A stretch of 33,933 nucleotides of DNA from an uncultured Clostridia bacterium (GCA_934631055.1 CAKTXP010000008.1:1-33933); one strand, 5' to 3'; positions 1 to 8,627 are shown, counted from the first letter of the stretch. Program-made: numbers and translations. The notes: generated by a model from the letters alone, not told the origin.

Positions 1-27
1 TCAGCTATTCTTTCATTTGCGGAAAGG

Positions 28-61
28 GCTATTCTCCCCCTTCGGGGGAGAATAGCTTTTT
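28..61 (+). terminator. Rho-independent terminator of an upstream gene
   Basis: A perfect 13-bp stem (GCTATTCTCCCCC at 28-40 with GGGGGAGAATAGC at 44-56) with a 3-nt loop is followed by five T residues (57-61). It must end a plus-strand gene lying left of the window. The octamer GCTATTCT occurs also at 4-11, so an alternative pairing of 4-11 with 49-56 is possible. Confidence 0.9.
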
Positions 62-73
62 GTCTACAGTCTG

Positions 74-111
74 AAGCATCTGTGCAGTGAAATGCACAGG
101 TGCTTTTGTTT
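74..111 (+). terminator. Second, tandem terminator
   Basis: A 12-bp stem with one G-U pair (AGCATCTGTGCA at 75-86, TGCACAGGTGCT at 93-104) and a GTGAAA loop is followed by TTTTGTTT. It lies 13 nt after the first terminator and acts in the same direction, so it is probably a fail-safe for read-through. Between it and the pdaB ribosome-binding site at 303 I see no gene. Confidence 0.75.
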
Positions 112-278
112 ATATGCGGCGGTCTGGGTGAATGGGAGAGAGATTGTCGTCAGCAATACGCGAAACAGCCGACTGACCTGTACAAATAAGGCAAAATTGT
201 GAAATCTTGATTTGGGTGGAAGTTTTTCCCCGCTTTTATCGTCTAATAAGTGAAGTTCTAAATGCGGCGCCGTCCACA

Positions 279-286
279 TATACAAT
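279..286 (+). promoter_or_regulatory. Possible sigma-E-type -10 box before pdaB
   Basis: TATACAAT differs at one position from the sigma-E -10 consensus CATACAnT, and it sits 30 nt before the chosen pdaB start. The matching -35 region (about 257-264) is poor, so this is only a weak candidate. If real, transcription begins near 293 and the ATG at 262 cannot be the start codon. Confidence 0.25.
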
Positions 287-315
287 TTGCGAGGTCAAAA
301 GTGGAGGCGATGCGG

Positions 316-1122
316 ATGAACAAAAAGCGCTTCGGTTCGCTTCCCATGAAATGCTGGGCGATGCTTGTGGGGCTGCTGGTCGTTGCGGCAGCTTATACGA
401 CTCTGAGCGATACGCCCACGATCATGGCGGCGGTGACGACGCGCGAGCTGCCGGTGTATAACGTCGATACACAGGATAAAGTGCTTTCCATCAGCTTTGA
501 CGCTGCATGGGGAAGCGCAAATACGGAAGGAATTATGGATATACTGGATGAGTACGATATCAAGACCAATTTCTTTCTGGTCGGCTTCTGGGCTGAAAAA
601 TATCCGGAGTTGGTCGCAGAGTTGGTCGCGCGGGGGCATGAAGTGGGCAACCATTCCGCGACCCATCCGCACATGTCGCAGCTGTCCGATTCGCAGATCC
701 GCGAGGAACTGAGGCGGTGCAGCGATTTAGTGCAGTCCATCACGGGCAAACCAACGACGCTGTTCAGACCGCCTTACGGTGAATACAACGACAATGTTGT
801 GCGGGTCAGCCGCGAGGAGGGATACGAGTGCATCCAATGGAATGTCGATTCCATCGACTGGAAGAACCTCGGCGCGGACGATATTGTCCGCAGATGCACG
901 AAATCGGTTCATCCGGGCGATATCGTCCTGTTCCATAATGATTCCAAATATATCCTGCAAGCTTTGCCCCGTGTGCTTGAATACTACAGGCAGGAGGGCT
1001 ACAAAGTGATTCCGATCTCCGAACTGCTGCTGAAAGGCGATACATGGATCGATCACGCGGGAACGCAGCATCTGGCAACATCGGCTCCGCAGGCAGACGC
1101 ATCGCCGACGCCTGCACTATGA
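316..1122 (+). CDS. pdaB: Polysaccharide deacetylase family sporulation protein, PdaB-like
   Basis: The 268-aa product has a membrane anchor (residues about 13-27) and then a NodB-homology carbohydrate esterase 4 domain. The motif-1 segment SFDAAWG (60-66) has Asp then Ala, not the usual Asp-Asp pair. This resembles the FD-x-x-WG form of the PdaB subgroup. The metal-binding pair H113-x3-H117 (HSATH), the RPPYG loop (151-155) and VLFHN (204-208) are present. PdaB is needed for late spore development in Bacillus and probably acts on cortex or cell-wall glycan outside the membrane. The start at 316 is chosen because GGAGG at 303-307 lies 8 nt before it; an in-frame ATG at 310 is too close and one at 262 has no ribosome site. 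A 41-nt gap without a terminator separates it from the next gene. Whether the enzyme is active is open given the altered motif. Confidence 0.85.
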   Translation: MNKKRFGSLPMKCWAMLVGLLVVAAAYTTLSDTPTIMAAVTTRELPVYNVDTQDKVLSISFDAAWGSANTEGIMDILDEYDIKTNFFLVGFWAEKYPELVAELVARGHEVGNHSATHPHMSQLSDSQIREELRRCSDLVQSITGKPTTLFRPPYGEYNDNVVRVSREEGYECIQWNVDSIDWKNLGADDIVRRCTKSVHPGDIVLFHNDSKYILQALPRVLEYYRQEGYKVIPISELLLKGDTWIDHAGTQHLATSAPQADASPTPAL

Positions 1123-1163
1123 AGAAACAATGAAATGAGATTGATGAATAAGGAGGACGTACA

Positions 1164-1844
1164 ATGGAAAACGTCATTAACACACTGCATCTGAGCGGTA
1201 AGGTCGTGGGTACCCCGGTCGTGGGGCATGAAGCGTTTGGCGAGAAGTTTTATTATCTGACGCTCGGCGTGCCGCGTCTTTCCGGCGCGCAGGATCTGCT
1301 GCCGGTCACGCTTTCCGAGCGGCTGCTGGATGGCGCGATGCTCGCCGATGGGGATACGCTTTCCATCGACGGTCAGGTTCGTTCGTATAACAAGATCATC
1401 GAGGGCGCGGGGCGTCTGCTCATTACGGCGTTCGCCCAGCGGATCGTCGAGCCGGATGAACGCGAGAATCCCAACCAGATCCAGCTGACCGGAACGCTTT
1501 GCAAAGCGCCGGCATACCGCACGACGCCGTTCGGACGCGAGATCGCCGACATGATGCTGGCAGTCAACCGCGCTTACGGAAAGAGCGATTACATTCCGTG
1601 CATCACATGGGGCAGGAGCGCGCGCTTTGCGGCGAAGCTGAACGTCGGCGACAAGATCGCCCTGACCGGCAGATTGCAGTCCCGCGCGTATCAGAAACAG
1701 ATGCAGGACGGGACGGTCGTAGAAAAGACGGCGTACGAAGTCTCCGTCGGGCATCTTGAGCTGATCGACGGCATGCATAACATGGACATGGCGCAGCCGC
1801 AGGCGGCGCATGCGTTCCACGCAGAGATGGCGCAGCCGCAGTAA
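1164..1844 (+). CDS. SSB-like protein with two tandem OB folds
   Basis: The 226-aa protein appears to hold two single-stranded-DNA-binding OB folds. The first is residues 1 to about 95 (NTLHLSGKVVG start, LSIDGQVRSYNK). The second is about 104-200 (IQLTGTLCKAPAYRTTPFG, ITWGRSARFAAKLNVGDKIALTGRLQSR), with the core pattern of bacterial SSB and PriB relatives. The acidic DDDIPF-like tip through which normal SSB recruits partners is absent. The protein ends instead in a short Ala/Gln/Pro/His tail in which MAQPQ occurs twice (DNA copies 1788-1802 and 1827-1841). AGGAGG at 1151-1156 supports the ATG at 1164. Such double-OB proteins occur in Clostridia as accessory SSB homologues; it is unlikely to be the main replication SSB. 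The exact role is unknown. Confidence 0.75.
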   Translation: MENVINTLHLSGKVVGTPVVGHEAFGEKFYYLTLGVPRLSGAQDLLPVTLSERLLDGAMLADGDTLSIDGQVRSYNKIIEGAGRLLITAFAQRIVEPDERENPNQIQLTGTLCKAPAYRTTPFGREIADMMLAVNRAYGKSDYIPCITWGRSARFAAKLNVGDKIALTGRLQSRAYQKQMQDGTVVEKTAYEVSVGHLELIDGMHNMDMAQPQAAHAFHAEMAQPQ

Positions 1845-1869
1845 GCGGGCTTTAACGAAATAAAGAAGA

Positions 1870-1903
1870 AAAGCGGTGAAAGCGGGTTTCGCCGCTTTTT
1901 TTT
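1870..1903 (+). terminator. Rho-independent terminator after the SSB-like gene
   Basis: A 12-bp stem with one G-U pair (AAAGCGGTGAAA at 1870-1881, TTTCGCCGCTTT at 1887-1898) and a GCGGG loop runs into a T tract (1896-1903). Confidence 0.85.
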
Positions 1904-1915
1904 GCGCGCGTTCTG

Positions 1916-1924
1916 TGCTATAAT
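1916..1924 (+). promoter_or_regulatory. Extended -10 promoter of the yerC-pcrA-ligA operon
   Basis: TGCTATAAT is a perfect -10 hexamer with the extended TGn element. The -35 position for 17-nt spacing falls in the terminator's T run (1896-1901) and is poor, so the extended -10 probably carries recognition. Expected transcription start is near 1931, giving a leader of about 37 nt. Confidence 0.7.
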
Positions 1925-1967
1925 GAACTAAATGGAAACGCCATACCCATGTTGGAGGGAAAGCAAG

Positions 1968-2282
1968 ATGCAGGATAACATGATCAACGAACAGGTTGCT
2001 GATCTGGCGAAGGCGATGCTCGCTTTGGAGAACGAAGAGGAAGCCTATCGCTTTTTTGAGGATATTTTTACCATCCATGAGCTTCAGGCGGTCGCCCAGC
2101 GTCTGGCGGTCGCGCGCCTTTTGCAGAAAAAAGTGACGTATCAGGAGATCGCCGAGCGCACCGGCGCAAGCACGGCGACCATCAGCCGTGTCAACCGCTG
2201 CCTGACCTATGGCGCGGGCGGTTATCAGTCCATTTTGAGCAAGGCGAGATTCGGAAGCGATGCGAGTGAGGAAAACCTATGA
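1968..2282 (+). CDS. yerC: YerC/YecD family TrpR-related DNA-binding protein
   Basis: This 104-aa protein belongs to the TrpR-like family that sits upstream of pcrA in many Bacillota. Most of it is helical. The segment VTYQEIAERTGASTATISRVNRCL is a clear helix-turn-helix of the TrpR type, preceded by the family region FTIHELQAVAQRLAVARLL. Target and ligand are unknown, and there is no evidence that it binds tryptophan. The start is ATG 1968, with GGAGGG at 1954-1959 giving 8-nt spacing; an upstream in-frame ATG at 1932 lies at the predicted transcription start and lacks a ribosome site. Its stop overlaps the pcrA start (ATGA), so translation is probably coupled. Confidence 0.88.
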   Translation: MQDNMINEQVADLAKAMLALENEEEAYRFFEDIFTIHELQAVAQRLAVARLLQKKVTYQEIAERTGASTATISRVNRCLTYGAGGYQSILSKARFGSDASEENL

Positions 2283-4672
2283 ATTTAAATGATCTGAACA
2301 AAGAACAGCGGCTCGCGGCGGAAACGCTTGAAGGGCCGCTTTTAGTGCTTGCCGGCGCGGGCTCCGGCAAAACGCGCGCGCTGACGTACCGCGTTGCGAA
2401 TCTGCTGGAGCATGGCGTTCCGCCGTGGTCGATCATGGCGATCACCTTTACCAACAAGGCGGCGAAGGAGATGCGGGAGCGAATCGAAAAGCTGGCGGGC
2501 GACGGCGCGGCAGAGGTTTGGGTTTCGACGTTTCACTCCGGATGCGCTAAGATCCTGCGCCGCGATATCGAGAAGCTGGGCTATACACGCTCGTTCACCA
2601 TCTATGACGACGACGACCAGATGAGCGCGCTCAAAGAGATTCTCAAACGGATGAATATCGACGACAAGTTCCTGCCGCCGCGCGAGATCAAGAGCAAGAT
2701 ATCCGACGCTAAAAACAAGCTGCTCGGTCCGCAGGACTGGTTTGCGCAGAGCGACCGCGATTACCGCAGTCAGATGGTCTATGACGTATACAACGCCTAC
2801 GAAGAAAAGCTCAAAAGCTCCAATTCGCTGGATTTTGATGACCTCATCGTCAAAACGCTGGAGCTTTTTGCCCAGCATCCGCCGGTGCTGGAAGCGTATC
2901 AGCGCAAACTGCGCTATATCCATGTAGACGAATATCAGGATACGAACTACGCGCAGTATATGCTTGTCCGGCTGCTGGCGGCGCAGAGCCGCAACCTCTG
3001 CGTCGTCGGCGACGACGACCAGTCCATCTATGGATGGCGTGGCGCGGATATTCGCAATATCCTTGATTTTGAAAAGGATTTTCCGGATGCAAAGGTGATC
3101 AAGCTGGAACAGAACTACCGCTCGACAGCGAATATTCTGGATGCCGCTAATCAGGTGATCGCGCTCAATGCGAACCGCAAGGATAAAGCGCTCTGGACGC
3201 AGCAGGGACCGGGTGAGCGCATCCGTCTGTATCGCGCGGGCGATGAGCGCGAGGAAGCGGCGTGGGTCTGCCAGCAGATCCGCGAATTGATGGCGCGCGG
3301 CGAAGAGGCGAACCGGTTCGCCGTGCTTTACAGAACGAACGCGCAGTCCCGCGTTATCGAAGAATCGTTCGTGCAGGCGGGCATCCGATACCGGATGTAT
3401 GGCGGGCTGAAGTTCTACGACCGCAAGGAAGTCAAGGATGTTCTGGCATATCTGCGCGCAATGGTCAATCCGTCGGACGATATTTCCGTGCGGCGCATCA
3501 TCAACGTGCCTAAGCGCGCCATTGGAGATACGACGGTCGCTGAGCTGGCAAAGCACGCGGCACAGGAAGAAATGCCGCTGCTGACGGCATGCATGGATAT
3601 GCCGGAGAGCATCAATTCCCGCGCGCGCAAGAACGTGGAGAAGTTCAGCGAACTGATGATGAACCTGACGATGATGATGGAGACCATGAAGCTGACGGAT
3701 CTGGTTCAGTATGTCATTGACACGGTTGGACTGGAAAGCCAGTATACTAAAGAGGACAGCGACGAAGCGCGTTCCCGCGTGGAGAATATCCGTGAATTCG
3801 TCGGCGCGGTCAAGGAATTTGAAGAGAAAGCCGATAACCCGACGCTGACGGAGTATCTGGAAAACGTGTCTCTGGTCTCCGACCTGGACGAGCTGGGCGA
3901 AGACGGCGGCGCGGTCACGATGATGACGCTGCACAGTGCGAAGGGTTTGGAATTCCCGAATGTCTTTATGGTGGGCATGGAAGAGAACCTCTTCCCGTCC
4001 GCTAGGAGCCGCGATGATGAATCCCGCATGGAGGAAGAGCGCAGGCTTTGTTATGTCGGCATTACGCGCGCGCGGGAACGGCTGTTCATGTCCCACGCGT
4101 CAAGGCGCATGCTGTACAACCAGATTCAGTTTAACGACCGTTCGCGGTTCATAGACGATATTCCGGCGCGGCTCATCGAGGATGTATCGGCGTCCGGAGG
4201 AACGGGCGGCAGCGCAAAGCGTTCGGGCGGCGCATGGCAGAGCGGCGGATGGCGTCAGCCTGCATGGAGCAAGAGCGGCGGATTCGGCGGACAGCAGGCT
4301 GATTCGTCTGCGTATACATCCGCGTGGAGGCCGAAAACAAGCTATAACGCGCCCAAGCCGACCGGACAGGCGCAGAGCTTTTCCAGTTGGAGCGCAAAGA
4401 GCGCGACAGTCGGCGGCGTGACGGTGCAGGGCGTTCAGCAGGGCACGGGACAGCCGCAAAGGGTCGTGACGTCTCAGGCGCATGAGGTTGAAAAGCCGTC
4501 GATCTATGCGCCGGGTGACCATGTTATGCACAGAAAATTCGGGCGCGGCGCAGTCATCCGCGTGAGCGGAAGCGGATCGGATGCGCGCATCATGATCCGG
4601 TTTGACGACGTCCGCGTGGGTGTCAAGGAACTGGCGCTGGCAATCGCGCCGATCATCAGGTTGGAGGAATGA
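2279..4672 (+). CDS. pcrA: ATP-dependent DNA helicase PcrA/UvrD
   Basis: A 797-aa superfamily 1A 3'-to-5' helicase for nucleotide-excision and replication-fork repair. Visible motifs are the Q motif (NKEQRLAA), Walker A AGAGSGKT (25-32), motif Ia ITFTNKAAKEM, Walker B DEYQD (217-221), motif III GDDDQSIYGWRGA, motif IV QNYRST, motif V TLHSAKGLEFPNVF and motif VI YVGITRARERL. A low-complexity linker rich in Gly, Ser, Gln and Trp (about residues 640-745) leads to a C-terminal Tudor-like module (GDHVMHRKFGRGAVIRV), which in PcrA contacts RNA polymerase. The gene starts inside the yerC stop and overlaps ligA. The yerC-pcrA-ligA order supports PcrA over other UvrD-like helicases. Confidence 0.96.
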   Translation: MNLNDLNKEQRLAAETLEGPLLVLAGAGSGKTRALTYRVANLLEHGVPPWSIMAITFTNKAAKEMRERIEKLAGDGAAEVWVSTFHSGCAKILRRDIEKLGYTRSFTIYDDDDQMSALKEILKRMNIDDKFLPPREIKSKISDAKNKLLGPQDWFAQSDRDYRSQMVYDVYNAYEEKLKSSNSLDFDDLIVKTLELFAQHPPVLEAYQRKLRYIHVDEYQDTNYAQYMLVRLLAAQSRNLCVVGDDDQSIYGWRGADIRNILDFEKDFPDAKVIKLEQNYRSTANILDAANQVIALNANRKDKALWTQQGPGERIRLYRAGDEREEAAWVCQQIRELMARGEEANRFAVLYRTNAQSRVIEESFVQAGIRYRMYGGLKFYDRKEVKDVLAYLRAMVNPSDDISVRRIINVPKRAIGDTTVAELAKHAAQEEMPLLTACMDMPESINSRARKNVEKFSELMMNLTMMMETMKLTDLVQYVIDTVGLESQYTKEDSDEARSRVENIREFVGAVKEFEEKADNPTLTEYLENVSLVSDLDELGEDGGAVTMMTLHSAKGLEFPNVFMVGMEENLFPSARSRDDESRMEEERRLCYVGITRARERLFMSHASRRMLYNQIQFNDRSRFIDDIPARLIEDVSASGGTGGSAKRSGGAWQSGGWRQPAWSKSGGFGGQQADSSAYTSAWRPKTSYNAPKPTGQAQSFSSWSAKSATVGGVTVQGVQQGTGQPQRVVTSQAHEVEKPSIYAPGDHVMHRKFGRGAVIRVSGSGSDARIMIRFDDVRVGVKELALAIAPIIRLEE

Positions 4673-4677
4673 CGGAG

Positions 4678-6684
4678 ATGGACGAGAAGCAGCACATGCG
4701 CGAACTCATCGACAGGCTGAACGAGGCGTCGCGCAGATACTACGATCAGAATGAATCCGATATTTCCGATGACGAATGGGATGCTATGTATGCCGAGCTG
4801 CGCGCGCTGGAAGAAAAGACAGGGATTCGGCTGGACGATTCCCCGACGCGGCGCGTGGGCGGCACGGTCATGGAGGGCTTTGAACAGCATCGCCACATTG
4901 CCCGCCTGTGGAGCATGGACAAAGCGCAAAGCGAAGAAGAGATCCTCGCGTGGGCGCAGCGATGCGAAAAGCAGACGGACGATGCGGGAGGACTGCCGAA
5001 AAACGGCTACTGCGTGGAGTATAAGCTCGATGGACTGACGGTCAACCTGACCTATGACGGCGGCAGACTGATTCAGGCGGCGACGCGCGGAAACGGCGAA
5101 GTCGGCGAAGCCATCCTGCCGCAGGCGATGACCATCCGCACGATTCCGCTGACGATCCCGTTTCAGGGACGCATGGAGGTGCAGGGCGAGGGCATTATGC
5201 GCCTTTCCCAGCTGAAGAAATACAATGAAACGGCGTCGGAACCGCTGAAAAATGCACGCAACGCGGCGGCGGGCGCGCTTCGCAACCTCGACCCGCGGGT
5301 GACGGCGAGCCGCCATCTCGACGCGTTTTTCTATCAGGTCGGATACATCGAGGGCAGGAGCTTTGAAACGCAGTATGACATGCTGGATTTCCTCAAAGAG
5401 AATGGTTTGAATGTCAGCCCGTATGTGCATCCGGCGGAGACGATAGAAGAAGCGCTGGAAGCGGTACACGATGTGGAAGCCCGCCGCGAGACGCTGGATT
5501 ATCTTATCGACGGCGCGACGATCAAAATCACGGACATGCGCACGCGCGAAGTGCTTGGCACGACGGATAAATTCCCGCGCTGGTCGATCGCCTTTAAATT
5601 TCCGGCGCAGGAGACCGTGACAAAGCTGCTCAAGGTCACATGGGAATTGGGGCGGACGGGCAAGCTTACGCCGCTGGCGCATCTGTCGCCGGTCGATATC
5701 TGCGGCGTGACGGTTAAGCGCGCGACGCTGAATAACTACGGCGATATCTGCCGCAAGCGTGTGCGCATTGGCAGCGAGGTATGGGTGCGGCGCTCCAACG
5801 ACGTCATTCCGGAGATCATGGGCGTCGTATGGGATGAAGAGGGCGAAGCGCCCGAAACGGATATCCAGCCGCCGACAGTCTGTCCGGCATGCGGCGGACC
5901 GCTGACGCAGATCGGCGCGCATATCTTCTGCCTCAACCGCACGGGGTGCCGCCCGCAGGCAATCGCGCGGATGGCGCATTTCGCGTCGCGGCAGGGCATG
6001 GACATTGAGACGTTCAGCACGCGCACGGCAGGGCTGTTTTATGATGAGCTGGGCGTGCGCTCGGCGGCTGATCTGTACAGCCTTGACCGCGAAAAGCTGG
6101 TCGCGCTCAAGGGATTCGGCGAAAAGAAAGCGGACAAGCTGTTTGCCGAATTGGAAAAGAGCAAGGATTGCGAGCTGGACGCATTTTTGTTCGCGATCGG
6201 CATTCCCAACATCGGTAAAAAAACGGCGTATGATCTGATGGCGCATTTCGGCACGCTGGAAGCGCTGATGAATGCGCAGGAGCAGGAACTTGTCGATATC
6301 GAGGATGTAGGCGAGATCGTCGCCGCTTCCATCACGGAGTTCTTTGCCGACGAGCAGAACCGCGCGTTTGTCAACCGTCTGCTTGAAGCGGGTATCCATC
6401 CGCAGATGCACATGCAGGAGGACGCGGGAACGCTGTTCAGCGGGCTGACCTTTGTCCTGACCGGAACGCTGCCGACCCTTGCCCGCGCGCAGGCGCAGGA
6501 AATGATCCGCAAGAACGGCGGCAAGGCGACAGGAAGCGTATCCAGGAAAACAAGCGTCGTGCTGGCGGGTGAGAGCGCGGGAAGCAAGCTCGATAAGGCG
6601 CGCGAACTGGGCGTAAAGATCATCAGCGAGGAGCAGTTCCTCAAGTGGATCGCAGATGGCGTTTGTCCGGAAGAAACCCGATAA
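4678..6684 (+). CDS. ligA: NAD+-dependent DNA ligase LigA
   Basis: A 668-aa NAD+-dependent ligase that seals nicks in replication and repair. From the N-terminus come domain Ia (RRYYDQNESDISDDEWDAMY), the adenylation domain with catalytic lysine in EYKLDG (K116) and TRGNGEVGE, an OB fold, a Cys4 zinc finger (CPACGGPL then CLNRTGC), helix-hairpin-helix repeats and a C-terminal BRCT domain (FSGLTFVLTGTL). Length is typical. Overlap with pcrA would begin at an ATG at 4669, but GGAGG at 4663-4667 leaves only 1 nt before it and 10 nt before the ATG at 4678, so 4678 is preferred. No clear terminator follows; the next promoter is about 90 nt downstream. Confidence 0.96.
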   Translation: MDEKQHMRELIDRLNEASRRYYDQNESDISDDEWDAMYAELRALEEKTGIRLDDSPTRRVGGTVMEGFEQHRHIARLWSMDKAQSEEEILAWAQRCEKQTDDAGGLPKNGYCVEYKLDGLTVNLTYDGGRLIQAATRGNGEVGEAILPQAMTIRTIPLTIPFQGRMEVQGEGIMRLSQLKKYNETASEPLKNARNAAAGALRNLDPRVTASRHLDAFFYQVGYIEGRSFETQYDMLDFLKENGLNVSPYVHPAETIEEALEAVHDVEARRETLDYLIDGATIKITDMRTREVLGTTDKFPRWSIAFKFPAQETVTKLLKVTWELGRTGKLTPLAHLSPVDICGVTVKRATLNNYGDICRKRVRIGSEVWVRRSNDVIPEIMGVVWDEEGEAPETDIQPPTVCPACGGPLTQIGAHIFCLNRTGCRPQAIARMAHFASRQGMDIETFSTRTAGLFYDELGVRSAADLYSLDREKLVALKGFGEKKADKLFAELEKSKDCELDAFLFAIGIPNIGKKTAYDLMAHFGTLEALMNAQEQELVDIEDVGEIVAASITEFFADEQNRAFVNRLLEAGIHPQMHMQEDAGTLFSGLTFVLTGTLPTLARAQAQEMIRKNGGKATGSVSRKTSVVLAGESAGSKLDKARELGVKIISEEQFLKWIADGVCPEETR

Positions 6685-6773
6685 AAGGTAAAGAGACGCC
6701 GCAAAACGCAAAAAAAGCGTATGCCGCGTGTAAAAATCTGTTGAAGTAGACGATTTCCTTTTATATGGCTCTG

Positions 6774-6782
6774 TGGTATAAT
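6774..6782 (+). promoter_or_regulatory. Extended -10 promoter of the yicC-coaBC operon
   Basis: TGGTATAAT has a perfect -10 hexamer with the TGn extension; the -35 region (about 6753-6759) is weak. It is the same architecture as the promoters before yerC and rnfC. Expected start is near 6789, leaving a leader of about 32 nt. Confidence 0.7.
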
Positions 6783-6820
6783 TTAGAGCAAATCTGCGTG
6801 AGGAAAAGGAGTGAGCACCC

Positions 6821-7693
6821 ATGCAGAGCATGACCGGTTACGGACGCGGTTTGGTATGCGAAGACGGCAGAGAGATGACCGTCGAGGTCAAGAGCGTGAA
6901 TCATCGTTTTCTGGATGTCTCTTTCAGGCTGGCAAGACCCATCGCTTTCCTGGATGACGCAGTCCGCAGCGGCGTTGCGGCGCGGCTTGCCCGCGGGCAT
7001 GTCGATGTGTTTGTCAATTATGTGAACCATCGCGCCGACGCGCGGCAGGTTCGCGTGGATACGCAGCTGGCGCTTGCCTATCAAAAGGCGGTGCAGGAGC
7101 TGGGAAAGACACTGAACCTTGTCGGTGAGCTGCCGCTTGAGGAGTATACGCGTCTGCCCGACGTGCTGACGGTCGAGGAATGCGGCGAAGATCAGGATGT
7201 TGTCCGCGCGTTGTTCATGCGCGCGCTGAATCTGGCGCTTGACGAATTGACCGCGATGCGGATACGCGAGGGCGAAAGTCTGAAACGCGATATGCTGGGC
7301 AAACTTGAGGCTGTCGAGCTTCTGCGTGGGCAGATTGAAACGCGTGCGCCGCGCGTGGTGGAGGAATATCGGGCGAAGCTCAGCCAGAGGCTGTCTGCAC
7401 TGCTGAGCGGAGACTTGGACGAAGCGCGCTTCTTAACGGAAGTCGCCATCTTTGCCGACCGCGCCGCCATCGACGAAGAGCTGGTTCGGCTGATGAGCCA
7501 TATCGCGCAGCTGCGCGCGACGACGGCGCTGGAGGAACCGGTCGGCAGGAAATTGGACTTCCTCGTTCAGGAGCTGAACCGCGAATTTAACACCATCGGC
7601 TCGAAAGCGTCCGACGCGCAGATCGCTCAGTGCGTCGTTGCGGCAAAGGGCGAGATTGAAAAACTGCGCGAGCAGGTGCAGAATATCGAATAA
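6821..7693 (+). CDS. yicC: YicC family endoribonuclease
   Basis: A 290-aa protein of the YicC/YloC family. The N-terminal signature MQSMTGYGRG and KSVNHRFLDVSFRLARP is typical, as is the C-terminal DUF1732 region (PVGRKLDFLVQELNREFNTIGSKASDAQIAQCVVAAKGEIEKLREQVQNIE). E. coli YicC is an endoribonuclease that promotes small-RNA turnover; the Bacillus homologue YloC heads the same operon. AAGGAG at 6806-6811 fits the ATG start. An 17-nt gap leads to remA. Confidence 0.93.
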   Translation: MQSMTGYGRGLVCEDGREMTVEVKSVNHRFLDVSFRLARPIAFLDDAVRSGVAARLARGHVDVFVNYVNHRADARQVRVDTQLALAYQKAVQELGKTLNLVGELPLEEYTRLPDVLTVEECGEDQDVVRALFMRALNLALDELTAMRIREGESLKRDMLGKLEAVELLRGQIETRAPRVVEEYRAKLSQRLSALLSGDLDEARFLTEVAIFADRAAIDEELVRLMSHIAQLRATTALEEPVGRKLDFLVQELNREFNTIGSKASDAQIAQCVVAAKGEIEKLREQVQNIE

Positions 7694-7710
7694 CAGACCG
7701 GAGGGATCCC

Positions 7711-7986
7711 GTGGAGATCAAGCTCATCAACGTCGGCTACGGAAATTTCATTTCGTCAAGCCGCATCATCGCCATCATCGGTCCGGAATCCGCACCGGTC
7801 AAGCGCATCATTCAGGAAGCGCGCGAGGAGCGCCGACTGATCGACGCGACCTATGGCAGGAGGACGCGCGCGGTCATCATTTCAGACAGCGATCATGTCA
7901 TCCTCTCCGCCGTACAGCCTGAAACCATCGCGCATCGTTTTGATATTAAGGATAATACCACCATCGTCGAGGAGGAAGAACCATAA
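7711..7986 (+). CDS. remA: RemA/DUF370 family DNA-binding regulator
   Basis: This 91-aa protein matches the RemA (YlzA) family along its whole length: LINVGYGNFISSSRIIAIIGPESAPVKR and the later RAVIISDSDHVILSAVQPETI. In Bacillus subtilis RemA activates matrix-biosynthesis and osmoprotection genes by wrapping DNA around a ring oligomer. Many Clostridia have it without a matrix operon, so its target here is unknown. The start is a GTG, set by GGAGGG at 7700-7705 with 5-nt spacing. Its stop overlaps the gmk start by one base (TAATG). Confidence 0.93.
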   Translation: MEIKLINVGYGNFISSSRIIAIIGPESAPVKRIIQEAREERRLIDATYGRRTRAVIISDSDHVILSAVQPETIAHRFDIKDNTTIVEEEEP

Positions 7987-8567
7987 TGCAGAAGAAAGGC
8001 GTTCTGTTTGTCTTTTCCGGTCCGTCCGGAGTGGGAAAGGGTACGCTTAAAGCCAAGCTGTTCGAGGAATTTGCGGATAAGATCGCTTATTCCGTTTCGG
8101 CAACTACGCGCGGGCCGCGCGAAGGCGAGGTAGACGGAAAGGATTACTTTTTTATCACCAGGCAGGAGTTTGAACGCCGTGTGCAGAATAATGAATTTCT
8201 GGAACATGCGGAATTTGCAGGCAACTGCTATGGAACGCCGCGCGAATACGTCAGCAAGCTGCTGGAGAGCGGCATGAACGTTGTGCTGGAGATCGACGTG
8301 CAGGGCGCGCTTCAGGTGATGAAGAGCATGCCTGAGTGCGTCAGCGTGTTCATCCTGCCGCCCAGCTTTGAAGAGTTGGAGCGCAGACTGCGCGGACGCG
8401 GAACGGAAACGGAAGAGAAAATCTGCCAGCGCCTTGAGACTGCGAAGCGCGAGCTTCCGTATGCGCCTAAATATGATTATCAGATCGTCAACGGCGGCGA
8501 TATCGACGCCGCTTATGCGCAGCTGCGCGCCGTTTTTATGAAGGAGACCGGCGCAGACGCGCAATGA
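7986..8567 (+). CDS. gmk: Guanylate kinase
   Basis: A 193-aa enzyme that phosphorylates GMP to GDP with ATP. The P-loop GPSGVGKGT is at residues 12-20. The GMP-binding segment follows (SVSATTRGPREGEVDGKDYFF), then EHAEFAGNCYGTP and EIDVQGALQVMK; the lid RLRGRGTETEEKICQRL is intact. GGAGG at 7971-7975 inside remA fits the ATG. The position between remA and rpoZ is the conserved Bacillota order, linking guanine-nucleotide supply to transcription genes. Confidence 0.97.
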   Translation: MQKKGVLFVFSGPSGVGKGTLKAKLFEEFADKIAYSVSATTRGPREGEVDGKDYFFITRQEFERRVQNNEFLEHAEFAGNCYGTPREYVSKLLESGMNVVLEIDVQGALQVMKSMPECVSVFILPPSFEELERRLRGRGTETEEKICQRLETAKRELPYAPKYDYQIVNGGDIDAAYAQLRAVFMKETGADAQ

Positions 8568-8627
8568 CTTTAAAATAACTTTATAAACCTGCCCTTGGGC
8601 GATGAATTTAGAGGAGGAACCATCAAT

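Noticed and set aside
64..285. Minus-strand 73-codon frame at the left edge
   Set aside because: It passes through the second terminator and the pdaB leader and has no family resemblance.
2342..4096. Long minus-strand frame (584 codons) opposite pcrA, and similar long ones opposite ligA, secDF, relA and rnfC
   Set aside because: These are typical by-products of GC-rich coding sequence with strong codon bias; the plus-strand products are all clear conserved proteins.
6700..6723. Terminator after ligA (ACGC-A7-GCGT region)
   Set aside because: The stem is only 4 bp and there is no T run after it.
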